Source: Cellulomonas marina
Lineage (GTDB): Bacteria; Actinomycetota; Actinomycetes; Actinomycetales; Cellulomonadaceae
Assembly: GCF_900111925.1 (NCBI RefSeq)
Contig: NZ_FOKA01000007.1
Location: forward strand, 156,057 to 220,056
DNA length: 64,000 nucleotides
Reading direction: 5' to 3'
Of the stretch, positions 59,537 to 64,000 are shown piece after piece. The number at the start of each line of letters is the position of its first letter. Position 1 is the stretch's first letter. The notes under the pieces are model-generated. The model saw nothing but the letters and a program-made list of their open reading frames with translations, was not told where the DNA came from and did not search any database. The position numbers were made by a program, and so were the translations under genes.

Positions 59537-60514
59537 GTGCCCCTCGCCCCGTCCCCGCGCGTCGCCGTCCTCGCCGGCGGGCTGTCCCACGAGCGCGACG
59601 TGTCCCTGCGGTCGGGCCGCCGCGTCGCGGAGGCGCTGCGCAGCGCCGGCGTCGAGGTCTCCGTGCACGACGTCGACCAGCGCCTGCTGCCGACGCTGGC
59701 GTCCATCGGGCCGGACCTCGTCTGGCCGCTGCTGCACGGCGCCGGCGGCGAGGACGGGTCGATCCGGGACGTGCTGGCCCTCGCCGGTCACCGCGTGCTG
59801 GGCACGGGACCGCGCGCGAGCCGGGTCGCCTGGTCCAAGCCCATCGCCAAGACGGCCGTGTCGCGCGCCGGCCTCGCGACCCCCGAGTTCGTGACGCTCC
59901 CGCAGTCGCTGTTCCGGGAGCTCGGGGCCGGGCAGGTGCTCGACGCCATCGCCGGCCGCCTGGGCCTGCCCGTGGTGGTCAAGCCCTCGCAGGGTGGGTC
60001 GGCGCTCGGCGTCACCCTCGTCGACGACGCCACCGGCCTCCCGCACGCGATGGTGGACTGCTTCTCCTACGCCGGCACCGCCCTGGTCGAGCGGGCGGTG
60101 CAGGGCACGGAGATCGCGGTCAGCGTGGTGGACACGGGCGACGGGCCCGTCGCGCTGCCGGCCGTCGAGATCGTCACCGACGGCCCCTACGACTACGACG
60201 CCCGGTACAACCCCGGTCGCACCGAGTACTTCACGCCCGCCCGGCTCGACGAGGACCTGGCCGCCCGCGTGGGCGCCGCGGCGGTCCTGGCTCACCGCGA
60301 GCTCGGTCTGCGGCGCCTGTCCCGGACGGACCTCGTCGTCGACGAGGACGGGACCGTCTGGTTCCTCGAGGTCAACGTCGCTCCCGGCATGACCGAGACC
60401 TCGCTGCTCCCGCAGGCGGCGGAGGCAGCGGGGCACCAGCTCTCCGACTTGTACGCGGCTCTCGTCCGGGCGGAGCTGGCGGCAGGCGTGCCCGCCGACG
60501 ACGGGCACGCCTGA
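59537..60514 (+). CDS. ddl: D-alanine--D-alanine ligase
   Basis: A 325-residue ATP-grasp ligase joining two D-alanines for peptidoglycan. The N-terminal motif is GGLSHERDVSLRSG. KPSQGGSALGV is the glycine-rich ATP loop, and FLEVNVAPGMTETSL is the Mg/substrate end. GTG 59537 with GGAG upstream is the best start. Its stop lies 3 nt from the convergent parB stop. D-Ala-D-Ala specificity is likely, not proven. Confidence 0.88.
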   Translation: MPLAPSPRVAVLAGGLSHERDVSLRSGRRVAEALRSAGVEVSVHDVDQRLLPTLASIGPDLVWPLLHGAGGEDGSIRDVLALAGHRVLGTGPRASRVAWSKPIAKTAVSRAGLATPEFVTLPQSLFRELGAGQVLDAIAGRLGLPVVVKPSQGGSALGVTLVDDATGLPHAMVDCFSYAGTALVERAVQGTEIAVSVVDTGDGPVALPAVEIVTDGPYDYDARYNPGRTEYFTPARLDEDLAARVGAAAVLAHRELGLRRLSRTDLVVDEDGTVWFLEVNVAPGMTETSLLPQAAEAAGHQLSDLYAALVRAELAAGVPADDGHA

Positions 60515-60517
60515 CCG

Positions 60518-61849
60518 TCAGACGGCGGCGAGCCCCGGGTCGTCGGGAGCCAGGCTCGCGAGGATGCGGTTGAGGTCGTCCACGGAGGCGAACTCCACGG
60601 TGAGCTTGCCGCGCGACCGGCCGAGGCTGACCTTGACGCGCGTGTCGAACCGGTCGGACAGGCGTCCGGCCAGGTCGTCGAGCGCAGGCGTCACCAGCTC
60701 CCCCCGCGGACGCAGCTGACGCAGCGGCGCGCGGTCCTCGTCGCCGCCCAGAGCCACGATCTCCTCCACCGCGCGCACCGACAGGCCTTCGGCGACGATC
60801 CGCTGCGCCAACCGCTCGATGGCCGCGCCGTCCGCGAGCCCGAGGAGCGCCCGGGCGTGACCGGCCGAGAGCACGCCGGCCGCGACGCGCCGCTGCACGG
60901 TGGCGGGCAGGCGCAGCAGGCGCAGCGTGTTGGAGATCTGCGGTCGCGAGCGCTGGATGCGGGCGGCGAGCTCGTCGTGCGTGCACCCGAAGTCCTGGAG
61001 GAGCTGCTGGTACGCAGCCGCCTCCTCGAGCGGGTTGAGGTCGGAGCGGTGGAGGTTCTCCAGCAGCGCGTCACGCAGGAGGTCCGCGTCCTCGGTGTCC
61101 CGGATGATGGCCGGCACGGACTCCAGGCCCGCCTCCTGCGACGCGCGCCAGCGTCGCTCGCCCATGATGAGCTCGTAGCCGTCGCCCGCCTGCCGCACGA
61201 CCACCGGCTGCAGCACGCCGACCTCGCGGATCGAGCCGACGAGCTCGGCCAGCGCGTCCTCGTCGAAGACGGCACGCGGCTGCTTCGGGTTGGGCCGGAT
61301 CGCCGTCACCGGGAGCTCGGCGAAGCGCGCCCCGGGGACCTGCACGAGGCCGTCCGGCGTGGTGACCGTCGCGTCCGGCTGCACCCCGGACGACGCCTCC
61401 GCGCCGGCGTCGTCCGGGGTCACGTCTTCCTGGACGCCGTCCTCGACGTCGGTGTCCACGGCGTCGTCCGTCGCCGCGGCCTCGTCGAGGAGCTCGGCAG
61501 CCGTACCCGGCTCCTCCGCCGCCGCGCGAACATCCTCGGCTGCGGGCGTGGGCGCAGCGCCGCCTGCACGGCGCGCGGGCCGCTCCCGCGCCGCGGTGCT
61601 GCCCGCGTACGCCGGGACGGGGGCACGGCGTCGTCGGGCCGGCGCCTTCGTCGTGGTGGCCACGGCCGTCGTCGGGGGCTCGTCGGCCGACGGGACGTCC
61701 TCCGGCGTCGTCCGCGTCGTCCTCGCGGGACGCGCCTCGGGGAAGAACACGTCGACCGGCCGCTCCGGTGCACGCACCTCGGCCGCCTCCGCGCTCTGGG
61801 GGATCAGGGCCCCGAGGCCTCGACCCAGACCGCGCCGCTTGTCGTTCAC
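60518..61849 (-). CDS. parB: Chromosome partitioning protein ParB
   Basis: A 443-residue CTP-dependent DNA clamp that loads at parS. It begins [14 protein letters not shown] low-complexity linker of about 150 residues follows, longer than usual. The CTP-binding region has NPKQPR and [13 protein letters not shown]. The HTH region reads [16 protein letters not shown], and a C-terminal dimer domain ends it. GTG 61849 has AGGAGG and overlaps the parA stop by 4 nt. Confidence 0.95.
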   Translation of the reverse strand: MNDKRRGLGRGLGALIPQSAEAAEVRAPERPVDVFFPEARPARTTRTTPEDVPSADEPPTTAVATTTKAPARRRRAPVPAYAGSTAARERPARRAGGAAPTPAAEDVRAAAEEPGTAAELLDEAAATDDAVDTDVEDGVQEDVTPDDAGAEASSGVQPDATVTTPDGLVQVPGARFAELPVTAIRPNPKQPRAVFDEDALAELVGSIREVGVLQPVVVRQAGDGYELIMGERRWRASQEAGLESVPAIIRDTEDADLLRDALLENLHRSDLNPLEEAAAYQQLLQDFGCTHDELAARIQRSRPQISNTLRLLRLPATVQRRVAAGVLSAGHARALLGLADGAAIERLAQRIVAEGLSVRAVEEIVALGGDEDRAPLRQLRPRGELVTPALDDLAGRLSDRFDTRVKVSLGRSRGKLTVEFASVDDLNRILASLAPDDPGLAAV

Positions 61850-62880
61850 CGTTCCTCCTGCCGGCGGGCGGACCCACCCTGGTCACCGTCGTGCTCGTCG
61901 TGCTGCTGCGTGCGGTCGCCGCGTCCGCGCTCGGCGATCTCGCGGGCCGCCTCGAGGTACGCCAGCGCGCCCGAGGAGCCGGGGTCGTACGTGATCACCG
62001 TCTGGCCGTGGCTCGGCGCCTCCGAGACGCGGACGGACCGGGGGACCGTCGTGCGGAGCGTCTGCACGGGGAAGTGCTCCCGCACCTCGTCGGCCACCTC
62101 CCGGGCGAGGTTCGTGCGTGCGTCGTACATCGTCAGGACGATCGTCGACAGGTGCAGGTCGGGGTTGAGGTGGGCGCGGATCATGTCCACGGTCTTGAGC
62201 AGCTGGCTCAGGCCCTCGAGCGCGTAGTACTCGCACTGGATCGGGATGAGGACCTCGCGCCCCACGACGAACGCGTTGACCGTCAGCAGACCCAGGCTCG
62301 GCGGGCAGTCGACCAGGACGTAGTCCAACCGCGGGAGGCCCTGCTCGTCCCGCCAGCCCAGGTAGGCGTCGAGCGCCCGCTTGAGCCGCGTCTCGCGCGC
62401 GACCAGTGACACCAGCTCGATCTCGGCACCCGACAGGTCGAGGGTGGCGGGCACGCACCAGAGGCCGGGCACGTGCGGCGACTCCTGCACGGCCTGGTGC
62501 ATCGGGAGCCCGTCGACGAGCACCTCGTACACCGAGGCCGTCCCGGAGCGGTGGTCGACGCCGAGCGCGGTCGACGCGTTCCCCTGGGGATCGTTGTCGA
62601 TGACGAGCACCTGCAGTCCCGACTGTGCCAGCGCCGCCGCCAGGTTGACCGCCGTCGTGGTCTTCCCGACCCCACCCTTCTGGTTGGCGATCGTCAGGAC
62701 GCGCGTCTCCGGAGGCGCCGGGAAGCGCCGACCACGCAGCTCGATCCGCCGACGCGCATCCACCCGGAGCGCGGCCATCAGGGGAGTGTCCTCGTCGGCC
62801 GCCGGAAGGCTCTGCACCAGCGCTGCTCGGCGCAGCTCGTCCGACGTCTCCGTCGTCGCGCTCCCCCGGTCCACAGTCAC
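61846..62880 (-). CDS. parA: Chromosome partitioning ATPase ParA
   Basis: A 344-residue Walker-type ATPase. The deviant Walker A is [14 protein letters not shown] and Walker [12 protein letters not shown]. It moves ParB-parS complexes over the nucleoid. An N-terminal extension of about 55 residues precedes the fold, and a charged His/Asp tail ends it. GTG 62880 is the only in-frame start before an upstream stop; AGGAGG lies rather far (about 20 nt) upstream. In most relatives rsmG precedes parA; here parS-like sites and an IS end occupy that place. Confidence 0.95.
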   Translation of the reverse strand: MTVDRGSATTETSDELRRAALVQSLPAADEDTPLMAALRVDARRRIELRGRRFPAPPETRVLTIANQKGGVGKTTTAVNLAAALAQSGLQVLVIDNDPQGNASTALGVDHRSGTASVYEVLVDGLPMHQAVQESPHVPGLWCVPATLDLSGAEIELVSLVARETRLKRALDAYLGWRDEQGLPRLDYVLVDCPPSLGLLTVNAFVVGREVLIPIQCEYYALEGLSQLLKTVDMIRAHLNPDLHLSTIVLTMYDARTNLAREVADEVREHFPVQTLRTTVPRSVRVSEAPSHGQTVITYDPGSSGALAYLEAAREIAERGRGDRTQQHDEHDGDQGGSARRQEER

Positions 62881-63204
62881 GCGTCCACCCGTCCGTCGCC
62901 TCCTTGTCGCACGTCGCCGCGCGCCCGGTGCAGCCTAGCCGCGACCCCGCCACGCGAGCCGCACCCCTGTGGGCGCGCCGCTTGATCGACTCTGCGCGTC
63001 GCCTGATCGTCACCGGCGAGGCCGGCGAGGGCACCGCACGATATCCGCCCGCGGTCGTGCCGCTTGCGGTCCTGGTTCTGGTTCTGGCCGATCCTGGTCC
63101 TGGTGGTGCTCCTACTGTTAGGTCGGGCGTGCCGTGGGGCACCTGAGTACGTCGCGAGACCGTCCTGGCCACCAAACGGAGCATAAGTCTCCTGGCGCAC
63201 GCCG

Positions 63205-63220
63205 CGTTTCACGTGAAACG
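63205..63220. other. parS site 1
   Basis: CGTTTCACGTGAAACG, a perfect palindrome (18 bp with the flanking G and C). It differs from the general parS TGTTTCACGTGAAACA only at the end bases. Confidence 0.9.
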
Positions 63221-63439
63221 CAACGCATTCCTCGTGCCTCGACCGTCGACTGCACAGCCGCGGACCACGTCTCCCGCGCGTATGGTGGAGCACGTACGTT
63301 CCCCGGCGGACGTCGGGTCCACAGCCTCGAACGGCCGCGCGCGGATCTCGCGCACGTTCGTCCGCCACGAACACAGATGGCGAGGCGACGCGTGGCGCTG
63401 TCGAGAGCGCCATACCGCAGGCCTGGGCCCATAACGCTG

Positions 63440-63455
63440 CGGTTCACGTGGAACA
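63440..63455. other. parS-like site 2 (degenerate)
   Basis: CGGTTCACGTGGAACA, with the CACGTG core kept and three or four changes from consensus. Confidence 0.6.
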
Positions 63456-63532
63456 GATCTTCAGGCAACGCACGTACGCCCGCCGACGTCCGCGGGTTCG
63501 TCGTCGGCTCGGCCGGCGCCGCCGAACGAGTG

Positions 63533-63548
63533 CGTTTCACGTGAAACA
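63533..63548. other. parS site 3
   Basis: CGTTTCACGTGAAACA, one mismatch to the consensus. Confidence 0.9.
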
Positions 63549-63698
63549 CCATGGCGCTCCGGCGTGGGCGCGTGACAGGTAACGCTTGTTCGGTGTTTCC
63601 GGGCGTACGACGGGTCCACGCCCGCAGTACAGCCGACACGCGGCTCCGGCTAACAACTCGCGAGCGACGTGGCTCACGCCCGCCATACAAGGCGTTCT

Positions 63699-64000
63699 GG
63701 TCAAGTCCTGGGTAGTGGTGTAGCGGTTCGGCGTGATCCTGGTGTTGTTCAGGCGGTCAGGGCCAGGGTGTTGTCGGTGGTGTTGATCTGCGGGTTCGGG
63801 TCGGGGAGGGCCTGGAGGCGGGCCTTGGCCAGGACGTCGAGGGCGAAGTAGCGGCGGCCTTCGGCCCATTCGTCGTGCTGTTCGGCTAGGACGGCGCCGA
63901 CGAGCCGGGTGACGGCGTTGCGGTCGGGGAAGATGCCGACGACGTCGGTGCGGCGGCGGATCTCGCGGTTGAGCCGCTCGTTGGGGTTGTTGGACCAGAT
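63699..64000 (-). mobile_element. IS256-family insertion sequence, left end (continues beyond window)
   Basis: The element seems to begin with GGTCAAGTCCTGGGTAGTGG at 63699, followed by TGTA. That resembles the outer ends of actinobacterial IS256-type elements (reverse: TACACCAC...GGACTTGACC). The transposase 3' end follows. The other end and target duplication are outside the window; the 8 bp before it are GGCGTTCT. Confidence 0.7.
63749..64000 (-). CDS. IS256-family transposase (C-terminal part)
   Basis: The last 83 codons are present, reading [39 protein letters not shown] and [16 protein letters not shown]. This is the conserved C-terminal region of mutator-type (IS256) DDE transposases; the DDE residues are mostly upstream and off the window. 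Codon use is like the host. Intact or not cannot be told. Confidence 0.92.
   Translation of the reverse strand: MWSNNPNERLNREIRRRTDVVGIFPDRNAVTRLVGAVLAEQHDEWAEGRRYFALDVLAKARLQALPDPNPQINTTDNTLALTA

Larger units (their letters stand above)
62881..63698. other. Non-coding parS region upstream of parA
   Basis: About 820 bp with no credible gene. It is less G+C-rich than the rest and holds three parS-like palindromes. A simple CTGGTT/CTGGTC-type tract lies at 63068-63100. The expected rsmG gene is not visible. Confidence 0.6.

Noticed and set aside
63537..63640. Possible rsmG C-terminus (RPETPNKRYL on the minus strand)
   Set aside because: Only about ten residues resemble RsmG ends, codons are not host-like and the frame has no other RsmG motif before the IS end.

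Overview
The window comes from a very high-G+C actinobacterium. Nearly every codon ends in G or C, GTG and TTG starts are common, and several genes look leaderless, with a TANNNT -10 box 6-7 nt before the start codon. Gene order and content (amylopullulanase, an LAxTG-anchored surface protein, murJ/DUF6049/pseudokinase, trxBA and parAB) point to the Micrococcales, most likely a Cellulomonas-like genus. That genus assignment is inferred from content, not from a marker-gene comparison. The right end lies near the replication origin, because parB, parA and three parS-like palindromes sit there. It is interrupted by the end of an IS256-family insertion sequence that runs off the window.

Layout, left to right. 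0.1-10 kb: an HNH/DUF222 endonuclease, a 2070-residue secreted two-domain amylopullulanase, and a divergent wall-anchored protein. 10-13.2 kb: a copper operon (csoR, copZ, copA) with a CsoR-type operator. 13.3-18.5 kb: a CPBP protease, a flippase-like fusion protein, a YciI/DGPF protein and an ECF42-type sigma factor. 18.5-26.4 kb: a broken VOC gene, a cyclic-di-GMP-I (GEMM) riboswitch controlling a 54-residue orphan ORF, a GH31 glycosidase, a PrmC-like methyltransferase and two membrane diguanylate cyclases. 26.6-29.7 kb: dnaB with an A+T-rich patch centred on its P-loop, and a MATE exporter. 30-37.2 kb: livKHMGF and a BCCT osmolyte transporter. 37.3-43.8 kb: the rpsF-ssb-rpsR-rplI operon, a class A PBP, and a padR-ino1 operon with an operator palindrome. 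43.9-47 kb: an MFS protein and a LOV-GAF-SpoIIE phosphatase. 47-57 kb: cca, and divergently a NUDIX gene, a DUF6049 protein, murJ and a pseudokinase. 56.5-58 kb: trxB-trxA behind a SigR-like promoter. 58-62.9 kb: an aminotransferase, ddl, and parA-parB on the other strand. 63-64 kb: parS-like sites and the IS256-type element.

How the genes work together. The second-messenger theme at 18.6-26.4 kb is the most striking part. Two diguanylate cyclases lie 4-7 kb from a compact unit of -10 box, GEMM riboswitch, Shine-Dalgarno, 54-aa ORF and hairpin terminator, whose product I do not recognise. Envelope functions recur through the window (PBP1A, MurJ, pseudokinase, Ddl, inositol phosphate synthase, LAxTG protein), as do chromosome functions (DnaB, SSB, ParAB). 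The liv operon, BCCT carrier, copper operon and starch-degrading enzymes handle nutrient and stress responses.

Limits. All family calls come from reading motifs by eye. No database or structure search was possible, and start codons are chosen from ribosome-binding-site or leaderless-promoter evidence where stated.
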